64,000 nucleotides of DNA from Sthenelais limicola. Its lineage: Eukaryota; Annelida; Polychaeta; Phyllodocida; Sigalionidae. Under the pieces are notes generated by a model that did no database searches, was not told the DNA's origin, and saw only the letters and a list, made by a program, of their open reading frames with translations. Location of the stretch: the NCBI GenBank assembly GCA_942159475.1, contig OW804095.1:147044314-147108313 (forward strand), given 5' to 3'. A program made the translations under genes and the position numbers. Shown one piece after another: positions 45,990-57,872 of the stretch (position 1 is the first letter of the stretch; each line of letters starts with the position of its first letter).

Positions 45990-46618
45990 TGAAAATGAAT
46001 TTACCTGATTCTGTTTCTGTTTTTGTCTGGGCTCCTATCCTTGTCATTAATTCAATCCATGCACATATTTATTTGATGCATACAGGAAATTAGACTTGTC
46101 AGAGTAGCATTTAGTCAATGTTGTAAGATTGGTTTCGTTATATATTAAAGCAACATAGATCCGTTTGCACATTATTTCTAGATCACCATCCAATCCTATG
46201 TTTCATGTTAAAAATTCCCTTCCGAGTAAATGTATATTCTTTTGAAAACTAAGTTCCAAAGTTGGCGGCTGAGGGCGAATGGTTGTCTTCCTTTATCATA
46301 AATGCACAATAACCTTGAATAGCAAGGATATAAAGAACAACTGAGAGTAAGACGAAGGGTTTTAATGGCGGTCTTGTGGATGTGCCATGACTAAGGAAAC
46401 ACCTGCGTCTTTACCAGACATACCTGGAGTTGTGCATGCACATGTATGCATGTCAGTGTTCTGCCAGACTGCAAGCTTATTGTGGCTGATTTGCGGTTTT
46501 GTAGTTAGTCTTTAAATATTTTTTTATATAGAACCTAAATTATACAACCTATAAAGACTCCCCTCTGACCAGCTCTATTTGCTTTTGTACTCGGATTCGA
46601 AATGCACTGTAGAATGCA
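45990..46618. other. No gene recognised
   Basis: Nothing identified between the family A element and the small satellite island. Confidence 0.4.
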
Positions 46619-46624
46619 ACCACA

Positions 46625-46828
46625 ACACCCACAGCAATAGGTGGTAGTATACTACCCCAGAAGTTAGTGGAAGACAAGTTATAAGAGCTGAACTAAACAG
46701 CCTGGTAAAGCATCCTATACCAATAGGTGGTAGTATACTACCCCGGGAGTACATGTGAGGCGAACTATAGGAGCTGAACTAAACAGTCGGGTAAAACAGA
46801 GATGGTAGTATACTACCCCCATGGAAGA
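46625..46828. repeat. 83-bp satellite, second island
   Basis: About two and a half units of the satellite at 38.7-39.9 kb, including GGTAGTATACTACC at 46643-46656 and two more times, and GAGCTGAACTAAACAGCCTG. It lies about 6.7 kb from the main array in the same orientation. Confidence 0.85.
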
Positions 46829-46829
46829 C

Positions 46830-48160
46830 TGACTTTGAATTCAAGATGTCAAAGTGCGTCCAGCTTAATATGTAAATACTGTAACTGACTCAGTAGTGCT
46901 CCTGCTTTAAGCCCTATCCATGGTCCTAGGCCCTCCCTGTCCAGTGCAATAATTTCAGGGATTGGTACAAATCTGTATAGTATATTGTGAATATATATTT
47001 CCACATCTATTCCTCTTTCATGTGTCCTCTCTAAGAGCCTCCTCTATAGTTAAACTGAGGGAGTTTTGAAATATTAAAGGTGGAGGCTCACATTATAAGT
47101 TACTTCCAGGGAAGGATAATCCAAAGATGATGCTTATATCATTTTACCGTTTATAAGTAAAGTAAACTGCCCAGAAATGGCCTCGATACATCTCGATGGT
47201 ACATATGGTAATCTCTCCTCTTTCTTTCGCAATTTTAAACTCCATGGAAGTCGAGAGATTTAATATGTTTCTTCTTGATTTCATTTCCGACTGGCATTAG
47301 GTTATACGAAGAAGTTTGAGATATGAAGACGTGGTACAAGTGATACATCAATCAAAAACAGTCCATCCTTGAAAGTATCTTTTCAAATCTCCTATCGTTT
47401 GCTCTCTCCAATCCGAACATTACACACACTAAAACACTTTCCAGATGTTGCTTTCATTCCTGCTTAGTGCATAACGATATAAGAACTACTTTCATAGTAG
47501 TCTGGTGAAACGTGCAGTGGACTTTGATAATGAAGGAGAAGAGGTCACTGCGGATGAATACATAGCAGGAAGAACCATGTTGTCAAGTTGCGTGACAAGA
47601 AGTAGTACAATACAGTGTTGTAGTTCTGGGTGTAGGAGTTCATCCTCTTCTCTCTCTATCTCCCACTCTCTCTCATAGGACCCTTGTGGTAGGTAGCAGC
47701 GCCGGCAGCGGCGGCAGTTACCATGGTAAAGAAATCGGCAGACGACATTTGGGGGAGCCCGGGGTTGCCAAATAAGGGCAGAGTATGAAAGGCGGGAAGG
47801 CAGGAGAGAAAGAGCAGGGAGCATTATAGAGCGATGCACTGAGGAACGGCTTAAAGTGTTAAAGCTGTGCTCTCAGTTAACGTCGGGCAAAAACTGACGA
47901 TTTTCTACTTATTGTAAGTTAGTATGGGATAATTTAGATGGAAGATTTATATTAGGTTGAGGAGTGCAACATTTTACGGTTTTGGGAAAGCTTTTGCCTT
48001 GCCCGTTTATTTCTGAATCATACCAGCATCACAGATTTTGATTTCGATTTTGATTTCGGCTTTGAACAACTAACACACGATATTGTTTTCTATAGTTAGT
48101 AAGCTTGTCCCTATATTGTCCCTCTATCTTTAAGGTCTACGTTAACCTTTTCAATGCTAG
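46830..48160. other. No gene recognised
   Basis: The minus frame at 47492-47839 is rich in Arg, Glu and Ser from simple-sequence DNA and has no known domain. A GATTTT-type tract lies at 48035-48065. Confidence 0.4.
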
Positions 48161-48164
48161 AATA

Positions 48165-48399
48165 GGGTCAGTTTTTCAGAAAATGTACGATTGGCCTTCA
48201 CCAATCCTCTCAAATAACCCACATTTAACACAGAAATACGCTTCAAAATGCAGTTTAACATAACAGAATTGATACTTTAAATCAATATGATACCAAATAT
48301 ACACAGATATACCCGGTATTCTACATTTTTCAGCCTAATCTAGCAGAAGTTACTAAATGTGGAAAGCTGCCAATTGTACATTTTCTGAAAATCTGACCC
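48165..48399 (-). mobile_element. Family A MITE (A-I), TSD AATA
   Basis: Full copy flanked by AATA at 48161-48164 and 48400-48403. Confidence 0.9.
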
Positions 48400-48587
48400 A
48401 ATAACACAAGTAAAAACGATAGATTTGAGCCAACATTACAAATAGTTCTGTTCTACTAACTTTAGGCACTTTCACATACATAAACTTAGTGCCAGGTATA
48501 AGTTGCACAACTTTACAATGAGTTCATCAGTTTCTTCCATTGAATTTACAAGGCCAGCTTAAAACGCTATATTGACATCGCTCTAAG

Positions 48588-48793
48588 ACCCTGCCCACAC
48601 ATAGCCGATTTGCCTTCCGATTGCCACCCGATTTAGGTCTCCCGATAAACCATATGATCTCATTTCAAATCCTGGTTTATGTTTTTTGAAATAACATCAA
48701 CCTGGATTGGAAATGAAATCCTAGAATTCATCGGGAGACCCAAATCGGGGGGGGGGGCAATCGGGGGGCAAATCGGCTGTGTGTGGGCAGGGT
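48588..48793. mobile_element. Foldback MITE (family F)
   Basis: Inverted ends of about 60 bp: ACCCTGCCCACACATAGCCG, ATTTGCCTTCCGATTGCC, CCGATTTAGGTCTCCCGAT, paired with ATCGGGAGACCCAAATCGG, a G-run, GGCAAATCGGCTGTGTGTGG and GCAGGGT. The interior has AAACCATATG../..CTGGTTTATG. The G-run at the right is longer than its partner. No clear TSD. Confidence 0.85.
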
Positions 48794-48799
48794 TTAAAG

Positions 48800-49290
48800 C
48801 GACTGGTTCTGTGGGATAAGATGTATGGTATAGATATATGAAAATACAATATACAGTGATTACAGTGACAAATATGAGTAAAACCAAATATCAGAAGTAT
48901 ACGTACGAGGCCATCAGCTGAGCCCCAAAATGTGACTAGAAATTGATTTTCTCTCCAGCTTGATCACTACTTTTTGTCAGCAGTTTTCAATCTACATTGT
49001 ACAATCCCAAAGGTTCTCCATGCAATTCATTGCAGTTTTTAAGCGATTGGGCAGTGATTCTAACAGTGCAAACCTTATGGAGCCTTTGGCCTGGCTTCAT
49101 TTTTAATAGTGAAAATCAATACTCAAAATAGAAAAAAGTAGGCAGAATATCATTTTTTTGATGACCCGTGAATTGAGTTCGATTTTAACAATCTCCTGAT
49201 TTCGAACCTGCCTTGTGCCACTCTGTAACGTAACATTTGTGGAATTGTAATCATCAATGTTTGAAAAAGAATACGCTGTCAGATACATAG
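48800..49290. other. No gene recognised
   Basis: Nothing identified. Frames at 48660-48887 and 49103-49288 (minus) have no known domain. Confidence 0.4.
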
Positions 49291-49294
49291 ATAT

Positions 49295-49529
49295 TGGTCA
49301 GATTTTCAGAAAATGTACAATTGGCAGCTGTACACATTTAGTAAATTCAGCTAAATTAGGCTACAATTTGGCCAATACTAAGAGAATTCGAGTATATTTG
49401 GCATTGCATTGATTCTAGCAATCTGTTTGGTTAGGTTGAACTGTATTTTTAACTTTATTTTCGTGTGAAATTTGGGTTATTTGAGAAAATTGGTGAAGGC
49501 GAATTGTACATTTTCTGAAAATCTGACAC
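49295..49529 (+). mobile_element. Family A MITE (A-II)
   Basis: Full copy, ends TGGTCAG and CTGACAC, flanked by ATAT on both sides. Confidence 0.9.
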
Positions 49530-49534
49530 ATATA

Positions 49535-50990
49535 GAGATCAGGGCATGTATCTCTTAGATTGTCCCCTCTGGTTTATTCAAAGAAGTGGGCAAATGCAAA
49601 TCAGGTAAGTAGATTCCAACACCAAATTGTTTTTTCTTTCAGAAGATGATCAATTTAGTGAGAGTCGTTTACCTAGCCCCTATCGGAAAATGCCTATGGG
49701 AGAGACTTACTGATATTTAAAGCTGCATTCCCAGGATTTAAGATCGAGTGGTTCTTCTGGAATTACATTCATATTAGTTCCCAAACTCAATATTATCTAT
49801 CTCTGTTTCAATGAAAAGTAAAATTAATGTCTAAATTCTGTGTTTTTACGATCGGGAACACCCAGAGATATGTATAGAAGCCATCAAAGATGCACTGAAT
49901 GGTCACATGTGGCGGCTCTGTGCCACATCAAGCCCCATGTTTCTCTCTGTCTGCCAACGAATTTTCCCTGTCAACGACTATCTGTATAGAACAAGGCTAA
50001 GGAGGTCACACTGTTGACTAAGGAGGTCACACTGGTGACCACCAGTACGGGAGGACGAGTATTTCTTCTCAAATATTAAACTCCAACCTTAAGAAAGAAA
50101 CCTTAACGATTGGGATAAGGTGGGGCAGTGTACTAGTTAGCTTAACAAGTGAAAACTGAGATTTATATAGAAATTAGCTGGGAATGGAGCTTTAAACGGA
50201 AACGGGTTCAAATGTGTTGGTTACTGCTTTTGTGTGTTTTAGTTGTTTCAAATTAGATTATCAATAGTAGAGATTTTCAAACTAATAAAATCACATACTC
50301 GTAATTTCTTATTATTATAACGATTACGGCTAGGACAATGATGGTACGATTTGGAAAAAATTGAAAGATGGGTGGAAGCGGAAGAAATTGCCCAAAAAGT
50401 GAGAAAAAAATGAAAAAGGACATTCAGAATCGGATAAAACTCCAACATTAAATAGGTAAAAAGAGCTTCTGAAATATTATAACCTTCATTTAATGCCATG
50501 ATGACAGTGAGTAAATTAACTAAATCAAGACACGCACTTTCACCATGTGTTGCCTGGATGCCTGGAATTTGCCTTAGATTTAGCTTTATGGGTGATAAAT
50601 ATTCACTCTATCCATCGCCACATTGAAAGTTTAAAGCTTCTGAAAACTTGTGCATATGAAGACTCGTGCATATTTAAGTCTGCAATGCTGAGTCTATGGG
50701 AGTTGTGTGCTTCCTGTCAACAAACTGGTGCAGTGCCGCGCCTCAAACACTCACTGGCTTGGACCATTCCAAAGAGTCTATTCGGAAGATCATTTATTAC
50801 ACCCCTGTGCTGCAGCTGCCTATACCTTCAGCATTGTATGCCACACTTGGTCAAGGTGGTGCATAACATGTAAATTATGCCACCCTTGGTGCATACAACA
50901 AGTAGGTCCGCCTTAAACTGAAATAACTTCTTTTATTTTCATTTATTTATATTTTGTATTCACTTATGGGGTGTAATAAATATGGAACAA
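49535..50990. other. No gene recognised
   Basis: Contains a small direct repeat GACTAAGGAGGTCACACTG near 50000-50035. The 108-codon plus frame at 50547-50873 has many Cys and Leu but no known domain. Confidence 0.4.
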
Positions 50991-50995
50991 AGCTT

Positions 50996-51106
50996 GGGGG
51001 AAGTCTGTACACATGTTAGTGACCTCAAGAGTGCGGAAGATCTCGGGCTAATGCCCTCTAACTTCCCGCACTCCCTTGGTCACTAGCATGTGAACAGACT
51101 TCCCCC
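50996..51106. repeat. 111-bp hairpin with about 45-bp arms
   Basis: GGGGGAAGTCTGTACACATG, TTAGTGACC, GAGTGCGGAAG pairs with CTTCCCGCACTC, GGTCACTAGCATGTGAACAG and ACTTCCCCC with only a few mismatches. The loop includes GGGCTAATGCCC. A mini-foldback or a hairpin-RNA source are both possible. Confidence 0.8.
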
Positions 51107-51144
51107 TTGCTATATATAATGTATATGTTCCATCTATGTACTGG

Positions 51145-51265
51145 AAGGATCAAAGTTATCTGGAATTCTTTGCCGGTCAGAATTAGGATACTGGAGGATA
51201 AAGTTTCATATAATAGATATTTTAAAAAGATCTTCCTTGATTTATTCTTGCTTGATATCTTTTGA
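51145..51265 (+). pseudogene. LINE ORF2 extreme C-terminus relic
   Basis: The plus-strand frame reads RIKVIWNSLPVRIRILEDKV then a SYNRYFKKIFLDLFLLDIF block, ending at TGA 51263-51265. Trp-Asn-Ser-Leu-Pro followed by x-Phe-Lys-Lys is the common last motif of CR1/RTE/Jockey-type LINE proteins. Upstream only about eight codons precede the conserved part, next to the hairpin at 51.0 kb. A T-run at about 51353-51367 lies some 90 bp downstream. The piece is far too short to be functional. Confidence 0.55.
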
Positions 51266-51611
51266 TTACCTTTGGGAAAATGCTTGGAATATCATGATTT
51301 TGAGTTGTGGACGCCAGTTTTGTAATTAGTGTGTATTGTCAGAACTCGTTTATTTTTTTTTTTTTTTCATTAAAAAAATGTTTCTCTCTCACATTGGCTA
51401 TTGTTAATAATACTATTGATAATGATTGATCGAATAGTTTATATTATATGTTAAGGCCCAATTTAACCATAATTATCTTGATGTCCAGGTACAAGTGAGA
51501 ATATTCACATATATATAGTGTTTATTACAATGTTTGGCTAGAATAAGATGTTTAAATACAATACTTAACCTCTCTATTAGGGACAAACTTTACATCAGCG
51601 CTTCCATATAA

Positions 51612-51847
51612 GGGTCAGATTTTCAAAAAATGTACAATTGGCAGCTCTACACATTTAGGAAATTATGCTAAATTAGGCTGAAAAATGATAAATTCTGGGT
51701 ATATCTGAGTATATTTGGTATCGCATTGATTTAAAGTATCATTTTCTGGTACATTAAACAGCATTTTGAAGCACATTTTTGTCTTAAATGTGGGTTATCT
51801 GAGAGGATTGGTGAAGGCGAATTGTACATTTTCTGAAGATCTGACCC
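51612..51847 (+). mobile_element. Family A MITE (A-I), TSD ATAA
   Basis: Full copy flanked by ATAA at 51608-51611 and 51848-51851, directly followed by a family B element. Confidence 0.9.
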
Positions 51848-51851
51848 ATAA

Positions 51852-52231
51852 ATCTGATGATTACCGGAAAATAAGTCATCATTCGCCACAAAATAATCTT
51901 TGGAAATTTGTTTTTTCACAATGTTTTTACTTTTTGGATGTTTATTGCTGCTAATAACATGAATACATATACCAAACTTCATGACTGTATATTCATTGTA
52001 TTTAGGCATATCTGAGTCTATCCTAATGAGTATATTTACCAACTTTACTTATGATTGGTCTAAAATAATATCGCTAACTTTTTTCATGCATAAAGAAAAT
52101 AGGAAAGTAGTTATTTAATGTCCTTATGTTTACCATCATTGGAAACTGCTTGATTTCATCTTTTGAGATATGATGGTATCTCAAAATTATTTTTTCGCGA
52201 CTTTTGACTCATTTTTCAGTGACACATCACA
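51852..52231 (+). mobile_element. Family B MITE, left end diverged
   Basis: The right end CAGTGACACATCACA is good. The left end is changed (CTGATGATTACCGG). The interior follows family B order. Confidence 0.75.
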
Positions 52232-52246
52232 AATGGCTTCACATCT

Positions 52247-52482
52247 GAGTCAGATTTTCAGAAAATGTACAATTCAACTTCGCCAATCTTCTCAAATTAC
52301 CCAAATATTCAGACGAAAATAAAGTTCAAAATATAGTTCAACCTAACCAAACAGATTGCTAGAATCAATGGAATGCCGAATATTCTCGAACTTACCTAGT
52401 ATTGACCAGATTACAGCTTAATTTAGCAGAATTTACTAAATGCGTACAGCTACCAATTGTACATTTTCTGAAAATCTGACAC
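52247..52482 (-). mobile_element. Family A MITE (A-II), TSD ATCT
   Basis: Full copy, ends GAGTCAG and CTGACAC, flanked by ATCT at 52243-52246 and 52483-52486. Confidence 0.9.
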
Positions 52483-52795
52483 ATCTGCTGTATGGTTCTG
52501 TTGATCATGCCTCTTTGATACCTTGGTCATCACTAAAAATTACGATCGATAGTAACTAATTAGAGATGGTAATTGCAAGTTAGACAGATTGACATAAGCA
52601 GAGACAGAGTGAGATAAATTGAAGGACACTCTCGCAAAAATAAACAGTCTAGATGTTGATATCTCTAGCCGTATCATAATTGTGTGTCCAGTCCTATCTA
52701 GAATCAGACCGAATTTCAATTTAGCCGGGAATACGTTTCTTGTTTTCTCTCGAATGTAGTTGCCCAGTGGATGTCACTGAGTCCTGAGGGACAAA

Positions 52796-53275
52796 TGTGA
52801 TGTGTCACAGAGAAATGAGTCTAATGCAGGGACTCCACTATGGGAAAAACGGCTGCGACAAATTGCGAAAAACGGCTGCGACAAATTTATTGCGACGAAT
52901 ATCTAATCAAGTTAGATATTTTGCGACGAATTTTGCCTGTCAGTGCCGTTTTTTTACCTATAGTGGAGTCGCCCTATAACGTCGCAAAAAATTTGTTTCT
53001 CAAAACAAAATATTCCCCAAGAACGGTTTGTAGGAATGTTCGGATTGTTGGCGTATTTACCGCTATTACTCGTATAAATACATGTACGAAAGTTCAAGGC
53101 TGTATACTTAATGTGTCTCTGCAATCCTAAGATCATGCTAGGAGAGTATATTTAATTACTTTACTAGTAATTGCCCATCCAGATTTCAAACATACTTGTA
53201 CATTGTATAGTGTATAGTACTTTAGATATATATGCTAAAGATTGCAATCATTGGAATCGTCCTTATCCTGTGCAT
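52796..53275 (+). mobile_element. Family B MITE split by family E
   Basis: The left end TGTGATGTGTCACAGA is followed after 30 bp by a family E element, then GTCGCAAAAAATTTG resumes family B. It fades out near 53270 after CATTGGAATCGTCC; the right end is missing. Confidence 0.7.
52826..52975. mobile_element. Family E foldback nested in family B
   Basis: Ends GCAGGGACTCCACTATGGG and CCTATAGTGGAGTCGCCC are inverted. Inside are AAAACGGCTGCGACAAATT (repeated twice) and a pairing ATATCTAATC/GTTAGATATT centre. A longer copy is at 57633-57872. The frames at 52797-53130 are products of this nest. Confidence 0.75.
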
Positions 53276-53433
53276 AATTCATTCTGACTCTCGGTTGCAC
53301 ACACAGCAGACCGAAATCGCCCACCCTCTGCCCTAAATCTTTTGACAAAACATTTCATCAAAACTCATCCGACAAGGGATATATATTTTATTATCAAATG
53401 ACAATGCAGCTACTTCGATCAACATGTGATACT

Positions 53434-53435
53434 AT

Positions 53436-53529
<94 letters not shown>

Positions 53530-53530
53530 T
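53434..53530. repeat. (TTTA)n microsatellite
   Basis: About 97 bp of TTTA units with one TTATTATTT break. The two long Ile/Leu/Tyr/Phe frames are its translations. Confidence 0.95.
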
Positions 53531-53585
53531 TCAACAGAAATGTTCTTATCTACAAATCATGTTCATCGCTGGATTACTCATACCT

Positions 53586-53820
53586 GGGTCAGATTTTCAG
53601 AAAATGTACAATTGGCAGCTGTACACATTTAGTAAATTTTGCAAAATTAGGCTGCAATGTGGTCATTACTAGGGAAATTCGAGAATATTCAGCATTGCAT
53701 TGATTCTAGCAATCTGTTAAGCTAGATTGAATTGTATTTTGAACTTTACTTTCGCCTAAAACTTGGGTTATTTCAGAAGATTGGCGAAGTTGAATTGTAC
53801 ATTTTCTGAAAATCTGACCT
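53586..53820 (+). mobile_element. Family A MITE (A-II), TSD ACCT
   Basis: Full copy flanked by ACCT at 53582-53585 and 53821-53824, a TSD outside the usual AT-only set. Confidence 0.9.
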
Positions 53821-53865
53821 ACCTATACATTACCCCAATATTATAATAAAATCCTTTTGACTTAT

Positions 53866-53990
53866 TTACGCCTCGTCTTTTAATGATTACAATAGTTGGA
53901 ATTGGCCTAATCCTATCATTTAAAATAGTATGCTATCTCATGATTAATTTTCTTGAGACTTTTGACTCATTTTGCTGTGGCACACCTCAG
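53866..53990 (+). mobile_element. Family B right-end relic
   Basis: GATTACAATAGTTGGAATTG through CTTTTGACTCATTTTGCTGT and GGCACACCTCA; only the last quarter remains. Confidence 0.55.
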
Positions 53991-54048
53991 GATTGTATGT
54001 CCGGTCCAATATTAGGTCGGACCAAATTTCAATTTAGCCAGGATTATT

Positions 54049-54468
54049 TGTGATGAGTTTCAGGATATTGAGTTAGAAGTCGCAAAATTGCTATTTTTCA
54101 AAGTGTTTTTTTCACAAGATATCTTTATTGGAATGTTCTGATGTTTGGAGAGTTCACCACTTGTAGTCATATAAATCTATGTACTAAATTTCAGGACATT
54201 GTATTAAATATGTTCTTGCATTTTGAAGGCCTTCGTATGGAGTATATTTAGTATATTTAGTTACTTTACTGGTAATTACCCACCCAGAAACATTGCCAAC
54301 TTTTTTTTTTCAAAATAAAAATATCAAACCGAAAAGATAGAAACACTTATTAGATACCCTTAATGTTTACACTCATTAGAATCCGCTTGTTCTCATCTTT
54401 TCAGATATGATGATACCTCAAAGTCCAATCTTTGCGACTTATGACTCATTTTCCTAAAACCCACCACA
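54049..54468 (+). mobile_element. Family B MITE, TSD TT
   Basis: Complete, left end TGTGATGAGTTTCAGG, right end CCTAAAACCCACCACA, flanked by TT. A short internal GTATATTTA duplication is present. Confidence 0.85.
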
Positions 54469-54469
54469 T

Positions 54470-55170
54470 TTGTCTTGTCCTATCGAAGTTGTCAAGTGAA
54501 TCTCACTAATAGCACCAGTGACTGATAAATGTATTAGGAACGAATGATCATTGGTCGGAAAGGAAGAACCATTTTGGATTTCAATTGGATAGGAGTGGTT
54601 GCATTTGTCGCGCTTCATTTGAAATATGTTATGGAAAAAGGAAAACATGTTAGCAATTATGCATTATTTTATAATGTCCCCAAGTGAATTTCTCCAATAT
54701 CTGAATTTGGTATTCTATAATTTCTCCAATTCAACATAATCTAAATGACTTCAGTCCTTTTTTATTTCAGTAGAGGGAGAGAGGCTCGCTGTATATCGGG
54801 TGGGCTGGCTTGATAAAATGATGTGGTAATAGAGAGAGCATAATAAACTTGATCTTGTTTTATTAAATATCTCTAGCTTTCAGGCGACTTGCCCTTCTTC
54901 AGGAGTGAGTGAGTGATTTTTTTATCTCATTTCGACCGGTGAAGCCATATATATTCATGTCTAATAATATGAAACATCAATTCTCCGTTTTTTTCTTTTT
55001 TAAAATAAAGATAAACCTAAATATCTTAAAATATATAGGAAGGGTGCATATGTGCTATTCTGTACCTCAGTAATCTTGTTATCAATTCCAATTATACATC
55101 TATAAGCTTCACAACCATCAAATACCAATTAGGCTATTAACACAAGTACGTCTACATTTTCCGTGATATT
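54470..55170. other. No gene recognised
   Basis: Includes a short GAGTGAGTGAGTG tract at about 54902-54914. Nothing else identified. Confidence 0.4.
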
Positions 55171-55177
55171 TCTATAT

Positions 55178-55412
55178 GGGTCAGATTTTCAGAAAATGTA
55201 CAATTGGCAGCTGTACACATTAAGTAAATTCTGCTAAATTAGGCTGCAATTGGGTCAATATTGCGTAAATTCGAGTATATTTGTCATTGCATTGATTCTA
55301 GCAATCTGGTTGGTCAGGTTGAACTGTATTTTGAACTTTATTTTTGTCTAACATTTGGGTTATTTGAGAAGATTCGTGAAGTTGAATTGTACATTTTCTG
55401 AAGATCTGACCC
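55178..55412 (+). mobile_element. Family A MITE (A-II)
   Basis: Full copy flanked by ATAT on both sides. Confidence 0.9.
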
Positions 55413-55594
55413 ATATAGCTTTCTTCCCAATGATAGGGCCGACACAGGAGGACGTAAGCTGATAAGGACCCACTGACCCTACCTCCCCCACGTCCAGCCC
55501 CATGTCTGGCAGTGCCATACACCCACCTGGAGTAACCTTGACCCTGCACAGCTGGGGCTGTCCTATCTAAGGGGAGGCATCAAAATATTCATGT

Positions 55595-55798
55595 GAGTCA
55601 GATTTTCAGAAAATGTACAATTGGCAGCTGTACAATTTGGTCAATACTAGGTAAATTCGAAAATATTCTGCATTGCATTGATTCTAGCAATCTGTTTGGT
55701 TAGGTTGAACTGTATTTTGAACTTTATTTTCGTCTGAAATTTGGGATATTTGAGAAGATTGGCGAAGTTGAATTGTACATTTTCTGAAAATCCGACCC
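55595..55798 (+). mobile_element. Family A MITE (A-II), internal deletion, TSD ATGT
   Basis: About 30 bp after GCAGCTGTAC is missing. Ends GAGTCAG and CCGACCC, flanked by ATGT on both sides. Confidence 0.88.
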
Positions 55799-55884
55799 AT
55801 GTTCTGAAAATGAGCCACTCAGCAAACACTAGGCAAGCAATGGAGGCAGACTTGCAGAAGTAAGAAGTATCAAGCCCCATGTCC

Positions 55885-56237
55885 AATAGGGGAGTTGCAT
55901 GTCTCACTGCGCATGTCTGTCACAGTGCATCCTGGGATGGATTCTGTTGAAATCTGTCATACAATATTTGGCAGCATTTTTATCGAAAATTGCAAGAATG
56001 TTTTCACAAATATCACAGGTTGTATAAATGATCTATGAAAACCAAATGCATGATGGGAAATATAGGGACTTGTGTTATGGAAACATGTATAACACGTCAT
56101 GGATATTGACATGAGAGCATTAATAAATAGTCCATGCTGAACATGGCATGTTTTCTACAGATTTTTATAGTGTACCATTAGTCCCATAATTCCATGCGAA
56201 TCAAGATTCAAAATGGCGGCTATGCAAATCCCCTATT
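55885..56237 (+). mobile_element. Family C MITE, full length
   Basis: The best-preserved copy: CCAATAGGGGAGTTGCATG to GCAAATCCCCTATTGGG, with CACTGCGCATGTCTG, ACAGTGCATCCTGGGATGG and CAAAATGGCGGC all intact. Confidence 0.92.
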
Positions 56238-56239
56238 GG

Positions 56240-57625
56240 GTTTTTTTTATTTATTTTAGTCCTGCAATTGTTCATTGATCTTAGTAAATTCGGACTTTGT
56301 CGCTCGTTCCCATCGTTTATGGTTTTGACAAGTGGCGTGGACTCATCTCTAAAGTCACACCCATATCGAGTAAAATAATGTTTGTTTGTTTTTAAATGTT
56401 TTATTCATCAAGACATTATGCACATTTTTATACTGTATCTCAGTACATGATGAGTTACATTTAATATTATAATATATGAAAAAAAAAAAATTTATTATAC
56501 AAAAGAAAGATTTTTAGACAATGTTAAAATCTGATAGAAGCACCACCACCTACGCCGTGTCACAGCAATACATGACATACATATTATCATGCAATTATTA
56601 TGTGATGAATGTAAATCTTGTTCACATAATGGTCCTATACTGTTTGTATTCACTTACACTGCTCTTGTACTTTTATCATAAGGCAACTAATGCCATCATT
56701 CTATGTAAAACCTATTTGGTCTCGTCACAATATTCAATATAACACCTTTTTTTTTACATATTTGTATTGGCCACAAACATTTAACAGGGATAACTTTAAT
56801 TCATCGAGGAGAAGGAGAAAAAGGCATAGCTGTCCAGGCAGCTATATTTCATGCGTTGCCTGATACATAATTACAGATGAGGAAGAAAAAAGGTTGTAGT
56901 CAGATGGTATATAATAAACAGAGCTATACAAAAAACATTATTTCAATATTTTCGCAACATTTGGTCGACGTTGCTATCAATACAATATTTTGGGAACACA
57001 AAAACATACAGAGATTTATCGTGACTGTTCAGGAAGCACAATGGTCTCAATTACCAGATTAAACATTGACACTGATACTGATACCTACTGGATTGTTTGC
57101 ATAGTTCTATTTATGACAGTATTTATATTCCCCTAATGAGCTTTTCTGTAATATATTTTTCCACCTCTATTGTTTATTTGTATTATGAACGATTGTAAAA
57201 TGCACAGAATCAGCTGAAGATATCGTTTCGACGTAATGCTTGTTTTCCGGAATAACAAAATATTAAATCTCAATCTCAAAAAAGTGCGCGGAAATTCATG
57301 GTGATTTTAAAAGGGACCGCTTCATCTCCTTTTCTTTTGTGTGAGTTGATACCGATATTCATATCATTTTTTTGGTACAGACCTCTAAAAGGGGGGAGGG
57401 GGCATTTTTTCTCTGGAAAGAGGGCTGAAGGAGGGCACCTTTTTGGCGCAGACTCTAAACTACAATGATGTAGGGGGTCAGGAAAGTTTCCACACACTTT
57501 CAAGGGGCGGCAAGAAATATCGCGCAAGACTTTAAAGGGGAGTCATACAATGTTGCACATGAAAGTTTTTGCCAATTCTCCTCCCCACCCCCCACCCCCA
57601 CCCCAGAGGTTAATTATGAACAGTT
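56240..57625. other. No gene; retroposon ends
   Basis: AAATGTTTTATTCATCAAG at about 56396 looks like a minus-strand retroposon end. AATATTAAATCTCAATCTCA at about 57260 looks like a plus-strand retroposon tail. Frames at 56521-56742 and 56877-57062 have no known domain. Confidence 0.35.
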
Positions 57626-57632
57626 CCTAATA

Positions 57633-57872
57633 GCGGAACTCCACTATAGGTAAAAAACGGCGCCAACAGGCAAAATTCGTCGCCGACATTTCTAAAAATT
57701 CGGAAAATTCGACGTGACTAAAAATTCTAGTGGATGAGGGGGTAAAATAGGTTGTCGGCAACACATTTATTTGTTGCCAACAATTGCAAAATATCTAACT
57801 TGATTAGATATTTCGTCGCAAAAAATTTGTCGCAGCCGTTTTTGGCCCTTTTTCCCATAGTGTAGTTCCTGC
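57633..57872. mobile_element. Family E foldback, longer copy
   Basis: GCGGAACTCCACTATAGG and CCCATAGTGTAGTTCCTGC are inverted ends, followed inward by AAAAACGGCGCCAACAGGCA and, on the other side, GTCGCAGCCGTTTTTGG. About 90 bp longer than the 52.8-kb copy. Confidence 0.75.

Noticed and set aside
47492..47839. 115-codon minus-strand open frame as a gene
   Set aside because: Composition is dominated by Arg/Glu/Ser from simple-sequence DNA, with no recognisable domain or gene context.
53398..53703. 101-codon frame rich in Ile, Leu, Phe and Tyr as a membrane protein
   Set aside because: It is the translation of a (TTTA)n microsatellite running into a family A element.
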